A stretch of DNA of 64,000 nucleotides, from positions 2,852,001 to 2,916,000 of the forward strand of contig NZ_CP187259.1 in NCBI RefSeq assembly GCF_049676595.1, read 5' to 3'. Below the pieces are notes generated by a model. It ran no database searches, was not told the origin of the DNA, and was given only the letters and a program-made list of their open reading frames with translations. Below are positions 41,968-50,447 of the stretch, piece by piece; the first letter of the stretch is position 1, and each line of letters begins with the position of its first letter. Both the position numbers and the translations under genes were made by a program. Source of the stretch: Methanocella_A sp049676595. Lineage in GTDB: Archaea > Halobacteriota > Methanocellia > Methanocellales > Methanocellaceae.

Positions 41968-42020
41968 TGCCGGGATATCCCGGGCCCGGATGTCCGGGCA
42001 GGCAGATACCCGGGACATCC
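41968..42020 (-). terminator. GC-rich hairpin cluster after AglB paralogue 2
   Basis: Overlapping palindromes CCGGGATATCCCGG, CCCGGATGTCCGGG and CCCGGGACATCC follow the stop of the gene at 42037 and run into CTCTTTTTTCACG on the minus strand. It acts as a terminator candidate and lies upstream of the promoter of paralogue 1. Confidence 0.55.
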
Positions 42021-42036
42021 TGCACAGACCTGGCCT

Positions 42037-44892
42037 TTATATGGTTATTGTCTCGCCGTTCTGAACTGCCCGCTCGGACACGTCGACCTGGGAAGTAGAG
42101 TTACCGATGGTCAGAGTGTATTTGCCGGTGGGCGTCACAGCAGACGAGTAGTTCGAGCCGTTAATCGCCTCGGTCGCGTAAGGCACCGTCAGCGTGAAGC
42201 TGCCGGCGGAGTCTGCGACCGTCGACTGCATATACTTAAATGTCCGGTCTCCGGTGGTCAGATCGAGAGAAGCAGTCACGATTGTGCCAGGGTCCGCCTT
42301 GCCAGTAATGTTGGCGCCCTTGACGACCTCGAAGACCTTGACCCACTTCTCCGGGGGCCGGGCATCGTAGGCGATCAGCGAGCCGTCCTGGCTGGCCATT
42401 ACGGGTTCTATGGCATCGACGTAGTAACCGTAGGCTTCGGTGTAGTTCGCCACGTTGAAGGACTTGTCGAAGTAGATTGACCCGTCCCGGGTATCCAGCA
42501 GATTGACGTTGACAAGATAGTCGCCGGGAGACTCGTACACCAGCCGGAAGTGGCCCATGTTCGTGCAGTCCTGGTAGTACAGCCGGTTCAGCATACACTG
42601 CTCATACTTCTGGCTGTTGACGGGAAGGGTTACCGGCGGCTGATTCTTGTAGAGGGAGAATTCTTTCTCAGTCATCCAGCCGTCCCGATCGTCGGCCCAT
42701 ACACTCATCGCAGCTACGTAGCCATTGGCATCCCGGTTTTCCACGACTACGTACCGGCTGCCCAGGCTGCCCAGGTTTGCATACGCCTTACCCTCCTCGG
42801 TAGCTAAAAAGAAGGGGGCACTTCCGCAGGTATTGTTGTTCTCGAGGATGCCCGCCTGGAAAGGATTGGCGTTTGGAATCCGGTGAGCCACATAGGTAAT
42901 GATGTGGCCGTAGTCCCACCAGCTCATGATGCCATAGGCGGAGGCCGGGTAGGGATAGGCATACCCGTCTTTCGGCCTCTCGTAGGAACCGCTACTGTAC
43001 CTTAGCGTGGAAGAGTCCGCGGAGCCCTGAGGATCGGGGGTATTGGCCTTCATCCACAGCAGCGCCTGATACCACTCGTGGTTGATGCCTCCAGGCCCGG
43101 ACTGAGACATGAGCTCCGTTACCCCTGTGAAGAAATAAGCACCGGGATCTTTCGCCATGTCGAGGGAGGAGTGAGCCCCGGTGGACAGGGAAGTAGCCGG
43201 CCATATGATGACGAGCAGTGCGATTCCGGCAAGCGCTGCAAACCCGAGGACCTGGCCTGCGTGCCCTGAAATAAATCGGCTTACGTCGGCCCCGGCTCTC
43301 ACGTTCTTCCGCCAGCTCTGGGTAAACTTGTCCCAGTCGAAGGCCCTGAAGACGGCGTAGACAAAGTAGCCGGTCAGCAGCGCGGCGTTCACCGCGAAGT
43401 AGTAGGCGAAGCGGTTCTGGGAGAACGTCGCCACGAGCATGATCAGGTTCCACACCAGGAACAGCCACTCTGCAGGCCGGTTATCCTTGAAGGCGCGGAA
43501 AGCGATCATGGCGATGGCGATGATGGCGATGGGGAAGGTCCAGAAGAACCACTCCCAGAGCATGCTCAAGTCAATCTGGCCGGTAGCGCTGTTGATGTAC
43601 GACGGGGCCGCCTCCCGGACGACGAGCATGCCGCCGCTGGGGGTAAAGACCTGGAGGCCCGCCATGACCAGCCCGAAGATCTGCTGGGCAAAGAGGTAGA
43701 GGACCAGCATGCCGATGACTCCCAGCCCGAGCAGCGCAACCGGGAAGGTCCAGGGCTCTGCTTTAGTCTTTTTGTGCACCGCGGCCAGCCCGTAAACGGC
43801 GGCGACGCCCGCCAGCGCCAGGCCCAGGAAAAACGGCTGAGTCAGGGAGTAGTATAGCAGCTGGAAGCTCAGGTCGGTCAGCGAGTAAGGCAGAACCATG
43901 ACTGCAGGTATCAGGAAAGTCGCCGAAGCCAGGATGAGCAGGTAATCCAGGTTCCGGCCCTTCACGTAGTCCACCACCGCCTGGACGGCAAAGTACAGGA
44001 AGATGATCATGCCTATGATCAGGCCGCCGGGCCAGGTCAGCATGTACAGGCCGAAGGAGATGCCGGCCAGCGCCCCGAAACCGAGGGCGGCCAGGGCTCC
44101 CTTATCCCTGTTCTTGAGTTTCTCCAGGTTCAGCCCGGATGTTCGAGCATGCTCCAGGGCGTAGACCAGGAAAGCCACGGTCGTCACCGAGAACAGTACT
44201 TCCGCAATGTGGTGATCGGTGAACCCGAGCATTGACCGGGCCATGAACTGCCCGGGGAGCAGCGCGAGAGTGAACGCAGCGAGAATGCCCACGCTCCGGC
44301 TGAAGAGCTTTTTGCCTATGAAGTATACCGGCACTGCGCAGAGTACACCCATAATTGCGGGAGTGTAGGCGCCGATAGTGTCGACCAGGGCCGTGCCGGG
44401 ATTGCCCAGCCCTGCGATCAGCGATGCCCCGGCAATGAGCAGCGTCAGCAGAGGCCCGAAGTGGACCATGCTGCCGAACGGGTAGTGAGTAAAGGGATCG
44501 TAGAAGATCCTGTCTGGGAAGTGGGTGACAGTCTCGTGGACGAGGCGCATGTGGTATACGGCGTCGTCAGACGCGAAGTTGACGTAGTTGCCTTCCCAGC
44601 CGGTGAACACCTGGCCATACGAGGGTACTACCCTGAGATACAGCATCAGCGCCATAATCCCGAGAAGCGCTAACGGATAAGCCCACGCCATAGACTTTGC
44701 GTATGCCGCCAGATCAAAAGTCTTCCGGGCGGCTTTTTCGTCCGCTTGCACCGTTTTCTCGATCGCGGGTGCAGACGTCTCCGCTTTTACCGATTGTTCT
44801 GCCTGCGATGTCTGCCCATCCAAAACACCGGGCTTCTTCGGCCGGACTTTGTCGGCCTGCCTGCCTCGCCCCTTACCAGTCTTAGCCATACG
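42037..44892 (-). CDS. aglB: Oligosaccharyltransferase STT3/AglB, paralogue 2
   Basis: About 951 residues, starting at ATG 44892 by parallel with paralogue 1. It has the same order: cytoplasmic Lys-rich tail, multi-pass domain with the classic DDAVYHMR, TDHHIAEV and VREAAPS, then WWDYGH at residue 658 and a C-terminal beta domain. The region that aligns to DNEMATGK in paralogue 1 reads ENRDANGY (residues 718-725), so Asp, Met and Lys of the DxxMxxxK motif are all changed. It could have altered acceptor recognition. The two genes are tandem duplicates with high similarity, each with its own promoter. Confidence 0.95.
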   Translation of the reverse strand, partial: RMAKTGKGRGRQADKVRPKKPGVLDGQTSQAEQSVKAETSAPAIEKTVQADEKAARKTFDLAAYAKSMAWAYPLALLGIMALMLYLRVVPSYGQVFTGWEGNYVNFASDDAVYHMRLVHETVTHFPDRIFYDPFTHYPFGSMVHFGPLLTLLIAGASLIAGLGNPGTALVDTIGAYTPAIMGVLCAVPVYFIGKKLFSRSVGILAAFTLALLPGQFMARSMLGFTDHHIAEVLFSVTTVAFLVYALEHARTSGLNLEKLKNRDKGALAALGFGALAGISFGLYMLTWPGGLIIGMIIFLYFAVQAVVDYVKGRNLDYLLILASATFLIPAVMVLPYSLTDLSFQLLYYSLTQPFFLGLALAGVAAVYGLAAVHKKTKAEPWTFPVALLGLGVIGMLVLYLFAQQIFGLVMAGLQVFTPSGGMLVVREAAPSYINSATGQIDLSMLWEWFFWTFPIAIIAIAMIAFRAFKDNRPAEWLFLVWNLIMLVATFSQNRFAYYFAVNAALLTGYFVYAVFRAFDWDKFTQSWRKNVRAGADVSRFISGHAGQVLGFAALAGIALLVIIWPATSLSTGAHSSLDMAKDPGAYFFTGVTELMSQSGPGGINHEWYQALLWMKANTPDPQGSADSSTLRYSSGSYERPKDGYAYPYPASAYGIMSWWDYGHIITYVAHRIPNANPFQAGILENNNTCGSAPFFLATEEGKAYANLGSLGSRYVVVENRDANGYVAAMSVWADDRDGWMTEKEFSLYKNQPPVTLPVNSQKYEQCMLNRLYYQDCTNMGHFRLVYESPGDYLVNVNLLDTRDGSIYFDKSFNVANYTEAYGYYVDAIEPVMASQDGSLIAYDARPPEKWVKVFEVVKGANITGKADPGTIVTASLDLTTGDRTFKYMQSTVADSAGSFTLTVPYATEAINGSNYSSAVTPTGKYTLTIGNSTSQVDVSERAVQNGETITI

Positions 44893-44940
44893 CTCACCCA
44901 ATATATGCTCGATATATTATTGGTTAAGCATCAATAAGCG

Positions 44941-44964
44941 CTGTTATATATTTACCTTTCGGGC
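44941..44964 (-). promoter_or_regulatory. Promoter of AglB paralogue 2
   Basis: Minus-strand CCCGAAAGGTAAATATATAACAG: BRE CGAAAGG and TATA AAATATATAA. The predicted start is near 44920, so the leader is about 28 nt. It lies only about 36 bases downstream of the stop of the glycosyltransferase gene at 45000. Confidence 0.65.
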
Positions 44965-44999
44965 TATTATAGAATAAATAATAAGGTGGACGAATCCCA

Positions 45000-46142
45000 C
45001 TACTCGATGAGCGTAGCGTACTTTTCCACGATCTCTTCCCACCCACGCTTAGGCGGCTCGAACGGCCCGGGCTTATCCTCCAGCACCCTGATGATAGCGG
45101 CTTTTATGGCGGATATGTCCCCCGGCTCTATAAAATATGTGCCCGCGTAATCGGCCAGAGATTCCTGGAGGCCGCCCACCTTCGATACGATGATCGGCTT
45201 CCCGAAGGTCATGGCGATGTGGGCTACCCCGCTCTGCGAGGCCCGGAGATAGGGTAGCACGACGATGTCCGCGGCGGAGAAGTACTGCGCCACCTCGTCG
45301 TCCGATACATACCGGTCCAGCAGCATGATGCGGTCCTTGTACTGGCATTCGTCCATAGCCTGGACAACAGATTCCCGGTCTTCCCAGATCTCCCCGACCA
45401 GCAGCAGCTTCGATCTATCGGCAATATCGGCCGGCAGCTCGTTAAATGCCCTTATGAGGTTTGGAATGCCCTTATATGGCCGGATCAGCCCGAATGACAT
45501 GATGACGGTATCGGAGCCGAGGCCCAGAGAATTACGGGCAGCAGCTCTGTCGACCGCCTTATACTGATCGTAGAGGCCGTGGGGAATGACCTGGATCTGC
45601 TCAGCGCTCATCCGGTATTTCTCCGCCAGCAGCTTTTTGTCCGAGTCAGAGTGGGTCACGAAGCCGTTTGCCCGGCGGATCAGCAGGCGTCCCATCACCC
45701 GGGAATACATGCGGATAGGCAGGATCGATTCCTCGAACGGGTCCACCACTTCGTGAAACTCGAGGATGATTTTCGCCCTGAGCCGGAGGTTAATCAGGCA
45801 GATGATCAGGTGCATGTGGGCGGCAGAAGAGGTCCACCACTGCAGGAGAATAGCGTCGGGCTTCTCTTTCATTAGAAACTTGTACGCCCGGTACCAGGTC
45901 AGCGGATTATTCCAGTCCATGCCGTCGAACACGGCTACGTTCTTCTCAAAGCTCAGGTTCGAAAGGTCCTGGCCTACGTGCTTGTGCCCGGGGAACAGAA
46001 ACTTGGGCAGAAGGTTCCTGAAGCAGACCACCGATACCCCGTATCTGGCAGCCAGCGCGTTAGACAGGCGAATCGTATAGTAGCTGATACCGCTGAGAAA
46101 CTTCTTCGACGGGCCTACGACACAGACTTTCTTCCCCGACAT
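45000..46142 (-). CDS. GT4 glycosyltransferase without the EX7E motif
   Basis: About 380 residues from ATG at 46142; ATG at 46166 would add 8. The GT-B fold shows VCVVGPSKKFLSGISYYTIRL at the start, SFGLIRPYKGIPNLIRAF in the middle and ASQSGVAHIAMTFGKPIIV at the donor site. In most GT4 enzymes this site is EX7E; here the first Glu is replaced by QSG and the second by Ala, a known variant that may use a different donor or be a partner subunit. It has no signal peptide. It is transcribed toward the AglB genes and may serve the same glycan. Confidence 0.88.
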   Translation of the reverse strand: MSGKKVCVVGPSKKFLSGISYYTIRLSNALAARYGVSVVCFRNLLPKFLFPGHKHVGQDLSNLSFEKNVAVFDGMDWNNPLTWYRAYKFLMKEKPDAILLQWWTSSAAHMHLIICLINLRLRAKIILEFHEVVDPFEESILPIRMYSRVMGRLLIRRANGFVTHSDSDKKLLAEKYRMSAEQIQVIPHGLYDQYKAVDRAAARNSLGLGSDTVIMSFGLIRPYKGIPNLIRAFNELPADIADRSKLLLVGEIWEDRESVVQAMDECQYKDRIMLLDRYVSDDEVAQYFSAADIVVLPYLRASQSGVAHIAMTFGKPIIVSKVGGLQESLADYAGTYFIEPGDISAIKAAIIRVLEDKPGPFEPPKRGWEEIVEKYATLIE

Positions 46143-46209
46143 GACAAGCACCGATGCTGTAAGCATTAAGGGCTCATTGATTTAAACACTTTTCTCCGCT
46201 GCATATTAC

Positions 46210-46755
46210 TAACCACAGCGGCACAACGACACGGCAATAATGCGACTTGCAATAACCGGGTGGTAACTGGAACCACGGCGGCACGGCGACACAAAGACAG
46301 TGGCGATCCACGACAAGCCAGTGGTAAATAAAACCACAGCGGCACGGCGACACAAAGACAACCGTACCCGAATAGCAAGGCTCCTTTTTTATTGATCCAC
46401 GGCGACACAGAGACAGAGCATTAACCATAAGCTTACTATCCAAGGGTTTCAGCCTGACTTTCGATCAATAACCTGAAGGAAGGAAATGATATTTGTCTCC
46501 GTGCCGTCATCCCACCGTGCCGCCGTGGATCTAAAAAGAGTGCCTTGCTATTAGGGTACGGTTTGTCGCTGTGTCGCCGTGGTTCAAATAACCATCCAGC
46601 CATAGCTTCCCGAATCGTCTCCGTGCCGCCGTGCCGCCGTGGTTAGAATATTAATCTGGTTATCGCTTCTCAAATCGTCTCCGTGCCGCCGTACCGCCGT
46701 GGTTAGAATGTCTGTTTTCCAGTTGTCAGGATAAGGAGCCGTACCGCCGTGGTTG
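46210..46755. repeat. Long palindromic repeat, family A copy 2 (9-bp CACGGCGGC units)
   Basis: Left units start near 46210, 46271, 46332 and 46396; reverse-complement units lie near 46493, 46563, 46617, 46677 and 46740. Unit order, arm symmetry and several linker words match copy 1 at 14077-14537. The element fills the space between divergent genes (45000 minus, 46846 plus), so it may hold their control region, but no promoter for the minus-strand gene is clear. Open frames inside it are not genes. Confidence 0.85.
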
Positions 46756-46803
46756 AGAACAAGCACTTTGCGGCCGACCCGCAGTAGTGTATCGGCCAGG
46801 GCG

Positions 46804-46818
46804 CCGAAACATATTTAA
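46804..46818 (+). promoter_or_regulatory. Promoter of the 46846-50233 glycosyltransferase operon
   Basis: CCGAAAC-ATATTTAA: BRE followed by the TATA box, about 33 bases before the ATG at 46846, giving a leader of only about 8 bases. Confidence 0.6.
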
Positions 46819-46845
46819 CCCGATTCCAATAAAGGATATCCGCCT

Positions 46846-47892
46846 ATGAGAATTGCCCAGGTCTGCCCGCGGTACCCGCCGTACATCGGCGGTGTCGAGA
46901 CTCACGTTGCCGAGATCAGCGGCAGGCTTGCCCGGGCAGGGCACGATGTGACGGTTATTTCTACCGATCCGGCCGGCAAGTATCCGCGCGATGAAGTGAT
47001 CGACGGAGTCAGAGTACTACGGTTTCCGGCGTTTGCACCAGGCGATGCATACTACTTATCACCATCACTGTCAAATTTCGTGAAGAAGAGCCAGGGCTTC
47101 GACATCGTCCACGCCCATGGCTACCACGCGTTTCCGGCGCTGCTGGCGACGGCCTCCAGTGCCAGGAAGTTCGTCTTCACGCCCCACTATCACGGGAAGG
47201 GGCATACGCCTTTGAGGAACCTGCTCTTGAAGCCCTACAAGGTTGCCGGAAGCAGAGTTTTCCGCAGGGCCGACTCAGTCATCTGCGTCTCGGAATTCGA
47301 GAAGGGCCTGGTGTGCCGGGATTTCGGGTGCGATGGCAAAGTGAAGGTCATACCCAACGGGGTCATCAAGAGCGAGTTTGCCGGCCTGAAAACGGTGCGG
47401 GCCAGTAAAGTCATATTATATGTGGGCAGGCTGGAGCAGTACAAAGGTGTCCAGTACGCCATCCGGGCTCTGGGAGAGCTGCCGGATTACAGATTGCAGA
47501 TCATCGGCAAGGGCCCGTATAAAGAAGCCCTTGTCAAAGAGGCTGCCGATGCAGGCGTTTCTGAGAGGGTAGAGTTCCACTCGGGGCTGACCCGGGAAGA
47601 GCTGCTCAAGTGCTATGCATCCGCCGAAGTCACAGTGATGTTATCTAAGTTCGAGGCATACGGTATTACCGTCGCCGAAGCGCTGACCGCAGGAGTGCCC
47701 ACGATAGTGGCTAACGGCTCTGCGCTGTCCGAGTTTGTGGACGGCGGGCTCTGCCGGAGTGTGGACCTTCCGGTGTCGCCTGAGATGCTGGCGGACATGA
47801 TCAGAAAGGCGGAGAGGATGCCGTACATGAAAGAAATCCTCGACTGGGACGACGTGGTTCGCAGGCTGCTGACAGTATACCAGGAGGGCTAA
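46846..47892 (+). CDS. GT4 glycosyltransferase
   Basis: 348 residues. GT-B fold: N-terminal VCPRYPPYIGGVETHVAEIS with the acceptor-side Gly loop, VHAHGYHA, then LYVGRLEQYKGVQYAIRAL in the middle and FEAYGITVAEALTAGVP, the EX7E donor motif, near residue 268. It adds a hexose from a nucleotide sugar to a lipid-linked glycan, retaining. First gene of a three-gene operon with 2-base spacing to the next, then an ATGA-like overlap. Donor identity cannot be read. Confidence 0.93.
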   Translation: MRIAQVCPRYPPYIGGVETHVAEISGRLARAGHDVTVISTDPAGKYPRDEVIDGVRVLRFPAFAPGDAYYLSPSLSNFVKKSQGFDIVHAHGYHAFPALLATASSARKFVFTPHYHGKGHTPLRNLLLKPYKVAGSRVFRRADSVICVSEFEKGLVCRDFGCDGKVKVIPNGVIKSEFAGLKTVRASKVILYVGRLEQYKGVQYAIRALGELPDYRLQIIGKGPYKEALVKEAADAGVSERVEFHSGLTREELLKCYASAEVTVMLSKFEAYGITVAEALTAGVPTIVANGSALSEFVDGGLCRSVDLPVSPEMLADMIRKAERMPYMKEILDWDDVVRRLLTVYQEG

Positions 47893-47894
47893 TA

Positions 47895-49031
47895 GTGAAG
47901 ATCGCCATCGTAGTGCCCTATTTCACCCCGTTCGTCCGGGGGAATGAGTTCGGGCTGGCGGATGGCCTGGCGAAGCTGGGCCAGGACGTGACAGTCCTTA
48001 CCTCGACGGGCAAGGCGCCCCGGGAAAAGATGCTTAAGACCGACTACCGGGCGGACAATTCGGAGCCCTTCAAGGTGAAGTACCTCAAGACGCTCGTGGA
48101 CATCGGAGAACTACCTCTGACACCTTCGATCATGGGGGAAATCCGCCGCGGCGGCTACGATGTACTGCTCCTGCAGGAAGACTACCAGCCCATTTGCCAC
48201 CTGGCCAGCTTCGCTGCTAAAAGAGCCCGGATACCCACGGTGCTGTCTACGGAGCGCACGTACTTCCCGGCAGGAGTAAAAAGGCTCATGCTTGGCTGTT
48301 TCGACCTGACTTTCAACGCGTACACGAGGAATAGGGCTACAGTCTACACTGCTCACTGTAATGCAGCAAAGGCTTTCGCAGAGCAGCACCTGCGGGTGCC
48401 GGCCGGCCGGGTGAAGGTGGTGAACGTAGGCGTAGACGCCAGCCTCTTCAAGCCTACCGAAGGCAAGACTCCCCTCACGGAAGGCAAGTTCAAGATTCTG
48501 ACAGTGGCGAGACTGCACCCGTACAAGGGCCTCGATACGCTGATCAGGGCTATGCAGATCGTGATGAAAAAAGTACCCTGTGCAGTGCTCTATATCATGG
48601 GCAGGGGCCCGCAGGCGGATGATCTGAAAAAGCTGGCGGCAGACCTCGGAGTCTCCGATGTTGTTCGGTTTGTGGAGGCGCCGGTGCCGAACACGGAAAT
48701 GCCTGCCGTGTACACCAGCGCCGACCTGTACGTGCAGCCCAGCATGGTCGAGCCTTACGGCATCGCAGTGCTGGAGGCGATGGCCTGCGGCAAGCCTGCG
48801 GTTTGCAGCGACATCGGGGGCATGAGGGACACGGTCGCAGAGGGGAAGACCGGATTCCTGGTGCCGCCTTCAAACCCCGAGAGGCTGGCGGAAAAGATCG
48901 TGCAGCTGGCGGGCGACCGGGAAAGGCTGGCCGCGATGGGCGGGGCAGCGCGAAGCCGGGTAGAGACAGAGTTCGACTGGGCAGTCATCGCTAAGCAGTA
49001 CCTCGAGATCATCAGGGGGCTAAAGCAGTGA
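47895..49031 (+). CDS. GT4 glycosyltransferase
   Basis: 378 residues with a GTG start 2 bases after the previous stop. GT-B fold with a Gly-rich N-terminal loop replaced by PYFTPFVRGNEFGLADGLA, then ILTVARLHPYKGLDTLIRAM and VEPYGIAVLEAMACGKPAVC, an intact EX7E. It is the second of three GT4 enzymes in the operon and is likely to act one step before or after its neighbours in the same glycan. The gene's GTGA overlap with the next start indicates coupling. Confidence 0.93.
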   Translation: MKIAIVVPYFTPFVRGNEFGLADGLAKLGQDVTVLTSTGKAPREKMLKTDYRADNSEPFKVKYLKTLVDIGELPLTPSIMGEIRRGGYDVLLLQEDYQPICHLASFAAKRARIPTVLSTERTYFPAGVKRLMLGCFDLTFNAYTRNRATVYTAHCNAAKAFAEQHLRVPAGRVKVVNVGVDASLFKPTEGKTPLTEGKFKILTVARLHPYKGLDTLIRAMQIVMKKVPCAVLYIMGRGPQADDLKKLAADLGVSDVVRFVEAPVPNTEMPAVYTSADLYVQPSMVEPYGIAVLEAMACGKPAVCSDIGGMRDTVAEGKTGFLVPPSNPERLAEKIVQLAGDRERLAAMGGAARSRVETEFDWAVIAKQYLEIIRGLKQ

Positions 49032-50233
49032 AGCCGGCCGTGCTCTACGTAGCCCCGGAGATACCGCTGCCCCACGCTGTCAGCTTCCTGGGCGGGTCCA
49101 CCCACGTCTCGGAAGTATCCGCTTCCCTGATCAGGAACGGCTTTACAGTCTATGTCCTGTGCCGGCGCATGTCGAAGGACCAGCCAGCCTTTGAGAAGCT
49201 GGCTGATGATCTGTATGTATGCAGAGTCTTTCGAGGACTCATCGTACCCGTGGGCGGAGGCGTCTCCAGCAAGGGTAACGGGAAGAAGCCGTCGGTAAAA
49301 GCCCGGCTGGTCAAGCTCGCAGAGCAGATCTACTTCGCCACGGTTTACCGGGCCGTGATGGCCCTGATCGCCGGCCGCATTATCACAAAGCACCGCTGTC
49401 AGGTGGTGCTGGAGCGCAATTCTGGAAAAGGCATCGGCGCGTTCCCGGCAAAACTGCTCGGAGTCCCCCTGGTCGAAGAAGTCATCGATCCGGATTACAG
49501 CCCGACAGCCTTGCGGATGGCCGACAGGGTCTTCACCTACACACCGAAAATACTGAACGGCCTGGTCCCGGCGGAGAAAATTGTCATTACGTCTGCCGGA
49601 GTAGACGCTGCGCTGTTCAGCAGGGCGGACGGGACAGAGGTCAGGAAGAAGCTGGCCCTCGACGGTAAGAAAGTCACGGTGTACGTCGGCGCCGCCAGCG
49701 CCTGGCACGGGATAGAAGTTCTGGTCAAAGCTGCCCGGGACCTGCCCGATGACTACAAGGTACTGATTATCGGGCAGTCCTCGAAGGAGATCGAAGAGCT
49801 GGCCCGGGAAACCGGTGTGTCGGACAGGCTGATCTTTACGGGATTCGTAGAACACAAGATGGTGCCTGAATACATCTCTGCGGCAGACGTGGCTGTCGCA
49901 CCCTACGACCCCACAGGGTTCCCCGAGATGGAAAAGTACGGCTTCTACTTCTCCCCGATCAAGCTTTTTGAATACATGGCTTGCGGCAAACCCGTGATCG
50001 CCACCGATATCGACATCGTCAGGGACATTGTCAGGTCGAGCAACTGCGGCCTGATCGTGCCGCCGGGCGACTCTGAGGCGCTGGCAAAAGGGATCATGAC
50101 CATTGCGGGGTCACCGGAGAAATGTGCCACCATGGGAGAGGCAGGGCGGAAAGCCTGCCTTGAAAAGTACACCTGGGAAGCTGTGGGCGGAAGTATCGCC
50201 GGAGCACTACGATCGCTGATTAGAAGCAGCTGA
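49028..50233 (+). CDS. GT4 glycosyltransferase
   Basis: 401 residues, GTG start overlapping the previous stop by 4 bases. GT-B fold with VLYVAPEIPLPHAVSFLGGS, VTVYVGAASAWHGIEVLVKA and KLFEYMACGKPVI. The donor-site motif is SPIKLFEY, in which the first Glu is replaced by Ser, as in a subset of GT4 enzymes. It ends the operon. About 40 bases after the stop begins the palindromic repeat at 50281. Confidence 0.92.
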   Translation: MKPAVLYVAPEIPLPHAVSFLGGSTHVSEVSASLIRNGFTVYVLCRRMSKDQPAFEKLADDLYVCRVFRGLIVPVGGGVSSKGNGKKPSVKARLVKLAEQIYFATVYRAVMALIAGRIITKHRCQVVLERNSGKGIGAFPAKLLGVPLVEEVIDPDYSPTALRMADRVFTYTPKILNGLVPAEKIVITSAGVDAALFSRADGTEVRKKLALDGKKVTVYVGAASAWHGIEVLVKAARDLPDDYKVLIIGQSSKEIEELARETGVSDRLIFTGFVEHKMVPEYISAADVAVAPYDPTGFPEMEKYGFYFSPIKLFEYMACGKPVIATDIDIVRDIVRSSNCGLIVPPGDSEALAKGIMTIAGSPEKCATMGEAGRKACLEKYTWEAVGGSIAGALRSLIRSS

Positions 50234-50280
50234 GAGATTTTCCTCCCCATATGCGGATATAGAAAACTTTTAGGGTTGTC

Positions 50281-50413
50281 AGGTACCGTTTACACGAAGT
50301 ACACGAGGTACGCGAAGTACGCGAAGTTTTACTATAAGATCATTTTCCAGCATGCCGTTTTTATCGTACTTTGGGTACTTCGCGTACCTCGCGTACTTCG
50401 TGTAAACGGTACG
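50281..50413. repeat. Long palindromic repeat, family C (9-bp ACACGAAGT units)
   Basis: Left arm 50281-50326 is four 9-base units (ACACGAAGT, ACACGAGGT, ACGCGAAGT, ACGCGAAG) plus GGTACCGTTT. Right arm 50374-50412 is its reverse complement. They enclose 47 bases. It lies between convergent genes (49028-50233 plus, 50448-51608 minus) and could act as a transcription stop for both. The only copy in the window. Confidence 0.85.
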
Positions 50414-50447
50414 GGCACTCATACAAAAAGTTTCAAGAATTGCTATG

